64,000 bases of DNA. Origin: Rikenellaceae bacterium UBA1749 (GTDB taxonomy: Bacteria > Bacteroidota > Bacteroidia > Bacteroidales > Rikenellaceae). Both the position numbers and the translations under genes were made by a program. Shown here piece by piece: positions 8,648 to 17,044 of the stretch (position 1 is its first letter; the number at the start of each line of letters is the position of its first letter). The stretch spans positions 1 through 64,000 of the forward strand of contig DCHP01000069.1 of the NCBI GenBank assembly GCA_002315675.1, read 5' to 3'. Below the pieces are notes generated by a model. It was not told the origin of the DNA. It ran no database searches and saw nothing but the letters and a program-made list of their open reading frames with translations.

Positions 8648-10693
8648 ATGATTAAAATCAGGTTTACAGGCAAACTACCTATCATCGCACTACTTTTGAT
8701 TCAGTGTAGTGTGGTATTTGGCAGAGAATTTCCAAAGGACAAGGGAATGTTTCCATTTGTTATTTCACTCTGTGACAGGAGCAGTTCCATTGCAACTGAT
8801 TTAAGCGGACTTCTGGATGCTCCTGCAGGAAAGTATGGTTTTGTCAGAGTGGAAGGGGATCATTTTGCAACAGACAAGGGAATTATCAGATTCAACGCAA
8901 CAAACCTTACGGCAGGTGCAAACTTTCCAACTCATGAACATGCCGAAAGACTGGCCAGGAGACTGGCACGATTTGGAATCAATTGCGTCAGACTTCATTA
9001 TATGGACCATAGTTACGGACCCGTATTTTTTGGAATGCCATCCGAACCTGGTATTTTCGCAAATGATGGTTCTGACCGCAATTTCGATTCTGTACTGCTT
9101 GACAGACTGGACTATCTGATTTCCAAGTTCAAGGAAAACGGCATATATGTAAATGTCAACCTCCATGTAGACCGTGGATACAAGTTATTCAATGAAGTCA
9201 ATCCGACATATCAGGAGAAAGAGAAAGAATATGCAAAAGACCTGCTGACACACATCAACCCTTACACAGGCATGTCACTAGCTGAAGATCCATGCGTTGC
9301 GCAGATAGAGCTTGACAATGAGGATTCGCTATTCTCCCACTATTCAGGCGGTTCGTTCCTTTTGAACGGATGGCCAAAAAGAGAACAGCTGAGGGATAGT
9401 CTATCCTACGAAGATAAGGTTGCTTTTCTCAACAAGTTGGAGAAAATAGAAAAGGATCACTGGAAAAGCCTGTACGACTATCTTAAAAATGAAATAGGGA
9501 TAAAGGTTCCTATAACATCCACCCAGACAGCATATTCATATCCATGGACTCTAACTGACATGGATTATTACGACAATCATGCATACTGGTGCCACCCTAG
9601 CCTTGGCATACATTGGAGTATCGATAACCTGCCTATGGTTAACAATCCTGACGGAGGTTCTCTTACAAGACTTGCAAGAAGACATCTGGCAGGAAAGCCA
9701 TATACCATATCTGAAATCAACAACCCATATCCTATTTTCTACGGAGCCGAAGGACAACCGATGATTCACGCATTCGCGGCTTTTCAGGGATGGGATGGCG
9801 TATTTGCATATTCATGGTGCAACAGGCAAAATACAGAGCCCGAGATGGTTGATTACTTTTTCTCCTATGCAGCGCGCACGGATGCCATAGCCCATTTCAT
9901 TTCATGTTCGGCAATGTTTCTTCGTGGAGATGTGAAGACTTCAGAAAATTGCCTTGAGCTACCTGTCAGCAGAGATGAATATCAGAAGGAATGGCTGAAA
10001 CATTGCAACACACCATTTCCGACTCCTGAAAATGTCATTTCAAGATTGACAGATGGCAATATCAAGGCAGGAAGTTCCTTATTACACAGAACATCCATAA
10101 GGATGGATCCGGAGAAGATAGAGAAATTCCAGAAAGATTCAATCGGCACTACAAAAGTTTCAGACACAGGGGAAATCGAATGGAATCAGGATGACCCGAA
10201 AAAAGGAATATTTATTGTACGTACAGAAAACAGCAAATTTTTCACAGGTTTTCCTGACGGAAGAACAATTGATCTTGGTAGTGGAATAAAGTTAAAAGTT
10301 GGAAAGACAAAACTTGGATGGGCGACCATTTCACTTACAAGTATCAAAGCAAATGGTTTTGAAAGTGGAAGCACCACCCTACTTGCAGCTACAGGATTTA
10401 CCCATAACAGCGGTGCAAGATTCAGCTCAGTCAAAGACAAGGATGGAAACCCTACTTCCAGGATATACTGCCGTGATCAGGACTGGGGACAAGCCCCTGT
10501 CATTACCGAAGGAATCAACGCCTGTATCGATTTACCTTCTTCACTGTCCAGCGAAAATGCTGAGTGCTGGGCTCTGGATGAAAAAGGTGAGCGTAAGTCA
10601 GAAGTGAGAATTCGGAAGCGGAAAGATAACTCTTCCTTCATTGAAATAAGCGAAAAGTATCAGACAATATGGTACGAGATTTCTGTCAGATAG
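8648..10693 (+). CDS. Secreted clan GH-A (GH5-like) glycoside hydrolase
   Basis: A 681-residue secreted enzyme that probably cleaves a beta-linked polysaccharide. An N-terminal signal (about residues 1-25, ending VVFG) leads to a (beta/alpha)8 barrel. LARFGINCVRLHYMD (about 106-120) is the early strand motif of GH5-like enzymes. The acid/base glutamate is best placed in IELDNEDS (N224-E225), and the nucleophile in PYTISEIN (E356), the expected spacing and context for clan GH-A. The C-terminal 200 residues are beta-rich, probably an accessory sandwich domain. The exact family and substrate cannot be assigned by eye. The gene stands alone, with no SusC/SusD pair beside it, and is followed by a copy of the MITE-like repeat. 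Confidence 0.82.
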   Translation: MIKIRFTGKLPIIALLLIQCSVVFGREFPKDKGMFPFVISLCDRSSSIATDLSGLLDAPAGKYGFVRVEGDHFATDKGIIRFNATNLTAGANFPTHEHAERLARRLARFGINCVRLHYMDHSYGPVFFGMPSEPGIFANDGSDRNFDSVLLDRLDYLISKFKENGIYVNVNLHVDRGYKLFNEVNPTYQEKEKEYAKDLLTHINPYTGMSLAEDPCVAQIELDNEDSLFSHYSGGSFLLNGWPKREQLRDSLSYEDKVAFLNKLEKIEKDHWKSLYDYLKNEIGIKVPITSTQTAYSYPWTLTDMDYYDNHAYWCHPSLGIHWSIDNLPMVNNPDGGSLTRLARRHLAGKPYTISEINNPYPIFYGAEGQPMIHAFAAFQGWDGVFAYSWCNRQNTEPEMVDYFFSYAARTDAIAHFISCSAMFLRGDVKTSENCLELPVSRDEYQKEWLKHCNTPFPTPENVISRLTDGNIKAGSSLLHRTSIRMDPEKIEKFQKDSIGTTKVSDTGEIEWNQDDPKKGIFIVRTENSKFFTGFPDGRTIDLGSGIKLKVGKTKLGWATISLTSIKANGFESGSTTLLAATGFTHNSGARFSSVKDKDGNPTSRIYCRDQDWGQAPVITEGINACIDLPSSLSSENAECWALDEKGERKSEVRIRKRKDNSSFIEISEKYQTIWYEISVR

Positions 10694-10739
10694 AACATTG
10701 GCACAGTTATTGCATCAATAGTATTAAGTTGCTATTATT

Positions 10740-10834
10740 GAGTCCACTTGAAAAAGTCCCAAAATTGAGAAACACCCCAATACGGAGGCCTGTACCAATT
10801 GTAATAACGACATAATATACTTTCAAGCAGACTC
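10740..10834 (+). mobile_element. MITE-like element, copy A
   Basis: About 95 bp from GAGTCCACTTGAAAAAGT to the inverted ACTTTCAAGCAGACTC, with the family core TTGAGAAACACCCC. It belongs to the TTGAAAA subgroup. Its 3' end is shortened and no flanking direct repeat is clear, so this copy looks old. It lies between the GH gene and the 166-residue membrane protein gene. Confidence 0.8.
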
Positions 10835-10878
10835 TTGTATTGCTGATATTAAATCAATAGAAATTTAATTGAACTGAA

Positions 10879-11379
10879 ATGATGAGACTTAATGTTGATA
10901 AATGGGTTGCCCGTAACGGATCAATAATTGAAGTAAGCTGGGATGCGACAGGAATGTCACGTCCTCAACTTATCATGAAAGTTGCCGGCAAGGAGACAAT
11001 TATTGATGTTGACCTTGTAGGAAGCAAAAAATTCAGGTTGAACGGGACTTCTCATAGAAGGGACATTTCACTTTCTGCCATAGATGAAAAAGGGAAACAA
11101 AGACGTATAGACAGAAGTGTTTTCACATGGGGGAAGAGTAAAGACTCCAATGTCTATGACAGCTACACAAGGATATCACCGCTTGGAGAAAAACTGACAT
11201 CATACGGACAAAGTGTCAAAAACATGTGGGAAAGATTCCCAAGAGAGAAGAGAAGACTATATATTATCTTGATTCTTTTGATGACAAGTCTTACATTTGT
11301 ATCGGGTCATATTGAGCTGGCCAAGACCTGTATCATTGCCTCTATGGCCTACATTCTCTATATACTTATCAAAAGATAG
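10879..11379 (+). CDS. Hypothetical protein with two C-terminal membrane helices
   Basis: A 166-residue protein of unknown function. Residues 1-95 look like a small beta-rich domain (alternating strands, few helices). A polar linker follows (about 95-128), then two hydrophobic segments (about 130-146, LYIILILLMTSLTFVSG, and about 150-165) that would form a hairpin in the inner membrane. No signal peptide is present, so the N-terminal domain is probably cytoplasmic. It is 75 bp upstream of the TerB/DnaJ gene on the same strand and may be cotranscribed with it. Two adjacent ATG codons (10879 and 10882) could serve as start. Confidence 0.7.
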   Translation: MMRLNVDKWVARNGSIIEVSWDATGMSRPQLIMKVAGKETIIDVDLVGSKKFRLNGTSHRRDISLSAIDEKGKQRRIDRSVFTWGKSKDSNVYDSYTRISPLGEKLTSYGQSVKNMWERFPREKRRLYIILILLMTSLTFVSGHIELAKTCIIASMAYILYILIKR

Positions 11380-11454
11380 AGATTGATATACATGCTATCA
11401 CTAACTTATAATTTAAATTTTCTGATTTAGAGTTCGATATACTATTTCTACCAA

Positions 11455-12207
11455 ATGGGAGCAAACAAATGGATAGGAGGTATCCTTGGATTTATAGGGG
11501 GAGGACCGATTGGAGCACTTGCAGGTTTTCTTTTCGGGTCTGCCTTCGATTTTCTTTCTGATAGTTCAAACTCAGTTTCAGGCACTACAGACAAGGAAGA
11601 GAGAAACAGGTTCCTGTTTTCACTGATGCTTCTTTCGGCAGATGTAATACAATCTGACGGAAAAATCATGCACAGTGAAATGGAATACGTCAGACAATTC
11701 CTCAGACAGAACTTTGGCGAAACCGCAGTTACAGAGGGCGAAAGTCATATTCTTAGGATTTTTGAATGGAGAAAAAAGGTCGGAGAATCAACATGGAAGG
11801 CCAAAATCACCGAATGTTGCTCACAGCTCTGCAGGGTAATGCCATCAGGTCAGAGAATTCAACTGATGAATTATCTGGTTGAAATTGCCAAAGTCGACAA
11901 AAGCATCTCATCCAATGAGAAAGATACTCTCTATCGTATAGCAACTCAGCTGGGGCTTGGTTCAAAGGTTGTAGACCAGATGATTGGACTTGGCGGCGAT
12001 AGTCTTGATGATGCATACAGAGTACTAGGTGTCACAAAGGATTCAACAGATGAAGAGGTCAGGAAAGCATATAAACAGATGGCCCTGAAATACCATCCAG
12101 ACCATGTCACCAGTCTTGGAGAAGACATAAGAAAGGCTGCAGAGGAAAAATTCAAGGAAGTAAACCAGGCCAAGGATAGAATTTACAAATCCAGAGGTAT
12201 GAAATAG
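11455..12207 (+). CDS. TerB/DnaJ-domain co-chaperone (DjlA-like)
   Basis: A 250-residue protein with three parts. The N-terminus is a glycine-rich hydrophobic segment (about 7-31, GGILGFIGGGPIGALAGFLF), probably a membrane hairpin. The middle (about 45-165) is a helical TerB-like domain (LLSADVIQSDGKIMHSE, IAKVDKSISSNEKD). The end (about 182-250) is a J domain with DDAYRVLGVTKDSTDEEV and the essential HPD triad in KYHPDHV (about residue 212-214), which stimulates Hsp70 ATPase. This is the domain order of DjlA. The client is unknown. Neighbours do not suggest a specific pathway. Confidence 0.88.
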   Translation: MGANKWIGGILGFIGGGPIGALAGFLFGSAFDFLSDSSNSVSGTTDKEERNRFLFSLMLLSADVIQSDGKIMHSEMEYVRQFLRQNFGETAVTEGESHILRIFEWRKKVGESTWKAKITECCSQLCRVMPSGQRIQLMNYLVEIAKVDKSISSNEKDTLYRIATQLGLGSKVVDQMIGLGGDSLDDAYRVLGVTKDSTDEEVRKAYKQMALKYHPDHVTSLGEDIRKAAEEKFKEVNQAKDRIYKSRGMK

Positions 12208-12210
12208 AGT

Positions 12211-12228
12211 CAAAGTTTCGTAACTTTG
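12211..12228 (+). promoter_or_regulatory. TAnnTTTG box inside a perfect inverted repeat
   Basis: TAACTTTG at 12221-12228 matches the Bacteroidota -7 box. It forms one arm of CAAAGTT-TCGT-AACTTTG (12211-12228), 7-bp arms with a 4-bp spacer. It is 22 bp upstream of the reductase ATG. No -33 TTTG is seen. A dimeric repressor binding here would block the promoter; this is inference. Confidence 0.4.
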
Positions 12229-12250
12229 GACTTATATATATTTTCTGCAT

Positions 12251-12862
12251 ATGAAGAAAGTACTACTTATAAACGGATCACCGCATGAGTTCGGAAATAC
12301 ATTCCATGCACTTGACCAGATTGCAAAAACTCTTAAGGAATGCAATGTAGACAGTGAAATAGCATGGATTGGCACCAAGCCGGTGCGCGGATGCATAGCA
12401 TGCGGAATGTGCAAGGGTCTTGGCACATGCGCTTTTTCCGAAGAACTCTATGTCAGACTGAAAGCCTCTGCAGAAAAATGCGATGGTCTCATCGTAGGTT
12501 CTCCTGTATATTACGGAGGTCCTAACGGTTCCCTGTGTGCCATACTTGACAGACTTTTCTATTCCTCAGCAAGACTTCTGACATTCAAGCCTGCTGCCTC
12601 AATTGCAGTATGCAGAAGAGGTGGCGCTAGTGCGACGTTTGACCGTTTGAACAAATACTTTACCATAAACTGCATGCCAATCGTATCATCCCAGTACTGG
12701 AACAGTGTTCACGGCAAAACTGCCGGTGATGCAGAAAAAGACCTTGAAGGGATGCAGACAATGCGCACATTAGCCAGAAACATGGCATGGATCCTTGAGA
12801 AGCTTGACAGGGAGACGCATCCTGAACGGGAGGAATCCATTCAAACCAGTTTCATCCGATAA
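12251..12862 (+). CDS. NADPH-dependent FMN reductase / flavodoxin-like oxidoreductase
   Basis: A 203-residue cytoplasmic flavoprotein of the NADPH-dependent FMN reductase family. The FMN phosphate loop is LINGSPHEFGNT (about residues 5-17). A cysteine cluster RGCIACGMC (about 46-54) matches the iron-sulfur-flavoprotein/WrbA-like branch, and GLIVGSPVYYGGPNG (about 80-95) gives the second flavin loop. It likely reduces quinones or other small acceptors; the substrate is unknown. Its TAA overlaps the ATG of xseA (taATG at 12860-12864), so it is translationally coupled to xseA, an unusual partner. Confidence 0.88.
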   Translation: MKKVLLINGSPHEFGNTFHALDQIAKTLKECNVDSEIAWIGTKPVRGCIACGMCKGLGTCAFSEELYVRLKASAEKCDGLIVGSPVYYGGPNGSLCAILDRLFYSSARLLTFKPAASIAVCRRGGASATFDRLNKYFTINCMPIVSSQYWNSVHGKTAGDAEKDLEGMQTMRTLARNMAWILEKLDRETHPEREESIQTSFIR

Positions 12863-14439
12863 TGCCCGAAGAAGAAAAGTACATATCCCTATATCAACTG
12901 ACCAAGAAGATAGAGTCTGCCCTGAAGGATCCAGATCTAAGCTTCAAGTGGGTTACGTTTGAAATCAAGTCATTAAATGTAAATCAAAGCAACGGACATT
13001 GCTACCTGGAACTTATAGAGAAAGCTCCAAACGGTACGACAATTGCATCCGCAAGGGGTACGATATGGAGCAGCATATACTTCAAGATCAGGAATAAGTT
13101 TACAAAAGTTACCGGAATGGAACTTCAGAAAGGTATGAAGGTTCTGGCTCTGGTATCTGTAAGTTTTCATAGCCTGTATGGAATTTCAATCAACATTTCG
13201 GATATCGATCCTGCCTTTACCCTCGGTGAAAGTGAGCGTATAAGAAGGGAAACTATAGAAAAGTTACATTCAGATGGAGTCTGGGACATGAATAGATTGT
13301 TACAGATGCCTCTTGTTATACAGAAAATAGCTGTTGTAAGTTCTCCAACAGCAGCTGGCTACGGGGATTTCTGCAGACAGATAGAAGAATCTGGCTTGAA
13401 AATGGAAATCACCCTTTTTGAAAGTCTGATGCAGGGGAATCAGGCTGAGGATTCCATCATGAATTCCCTTGAGGAGATATCAAACCATGCAGATGAATTT
13501 GACGCCATAGTTATTATCCGTGGAGGTGGAGCTTCAGGAGACCTTGACTGTTTTGATGGCTATCTTGTATGTTCTGCAATTGCTCAGATGCCACTTCCGG
13601 TGATAACAGGAATTGGCCATGACAGAGATGTCTCAATTGCTGACATGGTTGCAGCCAATGCACTGAAAACTCCTACTGCAGTAGCTGCCTGGATAATCGG
13701 CCTGTCATCTGAATTTCTAAGCAGAATGGAGAGGATTACATCTGAAATAGTCAACAAGGTTCAAAATACACTCCTTGGACTATGGAATGACTATGAAATG
13801 AATTGCAGTCTACTGAGGCACAGGACAGAAGGCATACTATCATCTAGGAACCTTCAGATTTCTGAAGTAAGGAATATGCTCAGCAGGATTACGACATCCG
13901 TTTCACTGAAAGAACAGTCCAGAATATCACGTGAGGAAGAAATCCTCCGGCAAGGTACAATCAAGCTGTTTTCCGAAAAGAGTTCCGCGTTGGATTTTGC
14001 CAAGCAGAATCTTGCAATACGCTGGAAAATGAGAAGCGAAAAGGCAAACAACGATATTATGTCCAGGATGCAGCTTCTTCAGTCTGTTACTTCTACAAGA
14101 TGCGAAAAATTCCTTTCCGTTACAGATAGACTACTTGCTGAACTGAAAAGCATAATTAAACTTAAAACAGACAGGGAAGAGATGAAAATTTCATCTCTGA
14201 AGGACAAAATTGCTGTACGCACCCTTACGGTTCTGAAAAACCGTAGCGAGAGGAATTCTGCACTTTTACAACTTGTAGAGTCACACGACCCAAGAAATGT
14301 TCTTCAGAGAGGATACGCCATGGTACGTCTGAATGGAACAGTAATTGCAGACACGACCCATCTGTCAGTTGGCGACAGGTTGGACATAATCCTCCGAGAC
14401 GGAGAAATCAATACCGAGATTAAAAATATAAATAAATAA
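12862..14439 (+). CDS. xseA: Exodeoxyribonuclease VII large subunit
   Basis: The catalytic subunit of ExoVII, a single-strand-specific DNase acting in both directions in repair and DNA clean-up; 525 residues. An N-terminal OB-fold (about 5-110) precedes the catalytic domain. Diagnostic motifs are SSPTAAGYGDFCRQI (about 155-170), IIRGGGASGDLDCFD (about 216-230) and VITGIGHDRDVSIADMVAANALKTP in pieces around 247-270. A long coiled-coil region (about 280-450) follows, as in E. coli. The C-terminal RGYAMV..G motif (about 480) is present. xseB follows 6 bp downstream, which confirms the identity. Confidence 0.97.
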   Translation: MPEEEKYISLYQLTKKIESALKDPDLSFKWVTFEIKSLNVNQSNGHCYLELIEKAPNGTTIASARGTIWSSIYFKIRNKFTKVTGMELQKGMKVLALVSVSFHSLYGISINISDIDPAFTLGESERIRRETIEKLHSDGVWDMNRLLQMPLVIQKIAVVSSPTAAGYGDFCRQIEESGLKMEITLFESLMQGNQAEDSIMNSLEEISNHADEFDAIVIIRGGGASGDLDCFDGYLVCSAIAQMPLPVITGIGHDRDVSIADMVAANALKTPTAVAAWIIGLSSEFLSRMERITSEIVNKVQNTLLGLWNDYEMNCSLLRHRTEGILSSRNLQISEVRNMLSRITTSVSLKEQSRISREEEILRQGTIKLFSEKSSALDFAKQNLAIRWKMRSEKANNDIMSRMQLLQSVTSTRCEKFLSVTDRLLAELKSIIKLKTDREEMKISSLKDKIAVRTLTVLKNRSERNSALLQLVESHDPRNVLQRGYAMVRLNGTVIADTTHLSVGDRLDIILRDGEINTEIKNINK

Positions 14440-14445
14440 ATTGTT

Positions 14446-14637
14446 ATGGAAAACAAGAAACTGTCATACAACGAAGCCATGAGGGAAGTCGAGAATATTC
14501 TTTCCGAAATAAACTCCGAACAGGTTGATGTTGATACATTGAGTGAAAAGGTTGAACGTGCTAGCGAACTACTGAAGATGTGCAAGGAAAAACTTGCCAA
14601 GGCTCAGGAGAAGGTCGACAAGGTCCTTGCCCAATAA
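14446..14637 (+). CDS. xseB: Exodeoxyribonuclease VII small subunit
   Basis: A 63-residue helical protein that binds the coiled-coil of XseA. The motif SYNEAMREVENILSEI at residues 5-20 and the LSEKVERASELLKMCKEKL stretch are typical of XseB. Length is normal. It is the last gene of the reductase-xseA-xseB operon. Confidence 0.95.
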   Translation: MENKKLSYNEAMREVENILSEINSEQVDVDTLSEKVERASELLKMCKEKLAKAQEKVDKVLAQ

Positions 14638-14762
14638 GTCAAGTGGTTAACAGAGACATACGGGAAATCAAAACTGATGCCCAGTCATAATCATAAACTA
14701 TAATCAATAGAACTGATGACAACTGGAAAAGTAATCTGTGATACTGATAATGACTGAAAAAA

Positions 14763-14804
14763 GTGGTTGATTTTGGCAGGTGGTTGGTTTAATTGTGGTT
14801 GAAT
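14763..14804. repeat. Three short direct repeats GTGGTTGRWT
   Basis: GTGGTTGATT (14763), GTGGTTGGTT (14780) and GTGGTTGAAT (14795) lie in the 271-bp gap upstream of the phosphosulfolactate-synthase-like gene. Spacing is 17 and 15 bp. They could be regulator sites or chance; no -7 box was recognised nearby. Confidence 0.3.
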
Positions 14805-14908
14805 CAATTCATCAATTTACTGAAGATACGGCTGTAAAAGACTGTAAGCCTATTATTTGAAAAGAAATATAAAAAAACTATAAACAACAAACAACAAAAA
14901 CTAATATC

Positions 14909-15697
14909 ATGAATAACATAGCACTGAAATTCATGCCCTCACGCGAGGAGAAACCACGCAAAAAAGGTGTAGCAATGATAATGGACAAAGGTCTAAACTG
15001 TTATGAGGCTGAAGGAATGGCCGAAACTGCAGGACACCTTATTGATTTTGTCAAACTTGGATTCGGGACAAGCGTTTTCACTAATAGCCTTAAAAAGAAA
15101 GTTGATATTTACCATTCACATGATATCAAGGTTTACCTTGGAGGAACCCTTCTTGAAGCATGTTTCATCCGTGGTCAGATTTCAGATTATGAGAAACTTG
15201 TCGAGAAACTTGGCTTGAAGGCAGTTGAGATTTCAGATGGTTCAATGATTATGAGTCATGATGAAAAATGTGAACTTATATCCCATTTCAGCAAGAAATA
15301 CCAGGTCCTTTCAGAGGTTGGTTCAAAAGTTGCAGGAAAGGAAATTCCAACTTCCGAATGGATTAATATGATGAGCAAGGAACTTTCAGCCGGAAGTTCA
15401 TACGCTATCGCGGAAGCACGTGAAGCTGGAAATACCGGTATCTATAATAAGGATGGCTCGGTAAATGAATCCATGATACGTGAGATTGCAAATGTCGTAC
15501 CACTTGAGAAGATAATGTGGGAAGCACCCCAAAAAGCCCAGCAGGTATGGTTCGTAAAGAATTTCGGTGCAGAAGTCAATCTTGGAAACATTCCATCAAA
15601 TGAAGTTATTGCTCTGGAAACCATAAGATGTGGCCTTCGTGGAGATACATTCGGTGTTTACCTTCCAGAAGAGCTGAAAGCAAAGGTTCAGAAATAA
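14909..15697 (+). CDS. Phosphosulfolactate synthase (ComA) family protein
   Basis: A 262-residue TIM-barrel protein of the ComA family. In methanogens ComA adds sulfite to phosphoenolpyruvate to make (2R)-phospho-3-sulfolactate for coenzyme M. Supporting motifs are VAMIMDKGLN (about 21-30), DFVKLGFGTS (about 47-56), YLGGTLLEACFIRGQ (about 76-90), AVEISDGSMIM (about 105-115) and LSEVGSKVAGKE (about 133-145). Bacteroidota do not make coenzyme M, so the product may feed sulfonate metabolism or another sulfonated compound; the role here is inference. It heads a four-gene operon with a DedA/YqaA protein (16 bp gap), aroE and cdaA. Confidence 0.85.
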   Translation: MNNIALKFMPSREEKPRKKGVAMIMDKGLNCYEAEGMAETAGHLIDFVKLGFGTSVFTNSLKKKVDIYHSHDIKVYLGGTLLEACFIRGQISDYEKLVEKLGLKAVEISDGSMIMSHDEKCELISHFSKKYQVLSEVGSKVAGKEIPTSEWINMMSKELSAGSSYAIAEAREAGNTGIYNKDGSVNESMIREIANVVPLEKIMWEAPQKAQQVWFVKNFGAEVNLGNIPSNEVIALETIRCGLRGDTFGVYLPEELKAKVQK

Positions 15698-15713
15698 AGC
15701 CGGACAGATATAT

Positions 15714-16307
15714 ATGGCGAATAATATTGTCAGAAAGAGTTATGACTGGGTGCTAAGCTGGGCTGAAAGCAGATATGCTTCAGCAGCCCTGTTTATCCTT
15801 GCATTTGCTGAGTCCAGTTTTTTCCCTATTCCACCAGATGTCCTGCTGATTGCCCTATGCCTTGGAAATGTTGGAAAATCAATGAAATATGCCTTGATTT
15901 GTCTTGTCGGATCCATAATGGGGGCAATACTCGGCTATTATATTGGATTTGGATTATGGGAAGTAATGAAAGGATGGTTCATCCCTTCAATTTTCTCTCA
16001 GGGAGGATTCGATAATGTGGGAGCTATGTACGACAAGTGGAATTTCTGGGCTGTATTTACAGCTGGTTGTACACCTATTCCGTATAAGATTTTCACTATT
16101 GCGGCCGGAGTCTTCAATATCAACTTCTGGATGTTTATCCTGGGATCGATTGTAGGAAGAGGTTTCAGGTTCTTCCTGGTTGCCGGACTGATTTACAAGT
16201 TTGGTTCTCCAATCAAGGGTTTTATTGACAGATATTTCAACCTCGTTGTAACTCTCTTTACTATTATATTAATTGGTAGTTTCGTTCTTGTTAAATACAT
16301 ATTCTGA
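15714..16307 (+). CDS. DedA/YqaA-family inner-membrane protein
   Basis: A 197-residue membrane protein of the SNARE-associated/DedA (VTT) family. Hydrophobic segments lie at about 20-50, 62-85, 110-140 and 170-195. The family signatures ESSFFPIPPDVLLIAL (about 28-43) and FTAGCTPIPYKIFTIAAGVF (about 117-136) are clear, as is the glycine-rich re-entrant stretch GSIMGAILGYYIGFGLWEV. DedA proteins act in lipid flipping and envelope homeostasis. Its TGA overlaps the aroE ATG (tgATG at 16305-16309), so the two are translationally coupled. Confidence 0.88.
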   Translation: MANNIVRKSYDWVLSWAESRYASAALFILAFAESSFFPIPPDVLLIALCLGNVGKSMKYALICLVGSIMGAILGYYIGFGLWEVMKGWFIPSIFSQGGFDNVGAMYDKWNFWAVFTAGCTPIPYKIFTIAAGVFNINFWMFILGSIVGRGFRFFLVAGLIYKFGSPIKGFIDRYFNLVVTLFTIILIGSFVLVKYIF

Positions 16308-17044
16308 TGCATTTCGGTTTATTAGGTTTCCCTCTTGGACATTCATTCTCAGTAAAATTCTTCAAAGAGAAGTTTTCAGGAGAAAAGATCTTTGAGGGCT
16401 GGACATACGATAATTTTGAAAGGGAAGACGTCGGACTATTCTTCAAAAAAGAAGCATCAACCCTTGACGGATTCAATGTCACTATCCCCCATAAAAGAAA
16501 TGTCCTGCCATTTCTTGACTCTATTTCAGATGAAGCAAAGAAAATAGGTGCTGTCAACTGCATAAAGAACCAGGATGGCAGATTCATCGGTTTCAATACT
16601 GACGCATTCGGATTTGAACAGTCGCTGAAATCATTCCTCAAGGAAGGAAATTGTTCAGCAGGAAAATCCATTCCTGATTATGCACTTATACTCGGAAGCG
16701 GAGGTGCATCACGGGCAGTCAGATACGTACTTCATAAAATGGGAATAGAGTATGATATCGTATCAAGAAGTGGTGACATCAACTATGAGAACCTTGATGA
16801 AAGATTAAAGAGAGCCGGACTTGTTGTCAATACCACCCCACTTGGGACGTTTCCTAAAACTGAAGGTAAACCCGATCTTAATTACGACCTGCTGACTGAA
16901 GAAAAGTTTTTGTATGATCTGGTATACAACCCGCCTCTTACATCATTTCTGAAAGAAGGAGAAAAAAGAGGATGCAAAATCAAATCAGGTACTGACATGT
17001 TGCATTTACAAGCTGAAAAAAGTTTAGAGATATGGACTTCATAA
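16307..17044 (+). CDS. aroE: Shikimate dehydrogenase
   Basis: The NADP-dependent enzyme that reduces 3-dehydroshikimate to shikimate in aromatic amino-acid synthesis; 245 residues, slightly short for AroE (about 270). The substrate-binding N-terminus has GFPLGHSFS. The catalytic lysine is in GFNVTIPHKRNVLPF (about 61-75) and the paired aspartate in FNTDAFGFEQ (about 97-106). The dinucleotide loop is LILGSGGASRAVRYVL (about 125-140), and NTTPLGTFP (about 176-184) is the usual later motif. The end of the gene overlaps the cdaA start by 13 bp. Confidence 0.95.
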   Translation: MHFGLLGFPLGHSFSVKFFKEKFSGEKIFEGWTYDNFEREDVGLFFKKEASTLDGFNVTIPHKRNVLPFLDSISDEAKKIGAVNCIKNQDGRFIGFNTDAFGFEQSLKSFLKEGNCSAGKSIPDYALILGSGGASRAVRYVLHKMGIEYDIVSRSGDINYENLDERLKRAGLVVNTTPLGTFPKTEGKPDLNYDLLTEEKFLYDLVYNPPLTSFLKEGEKRGCKIKSGTDMLHLQAEKSLEIWTS

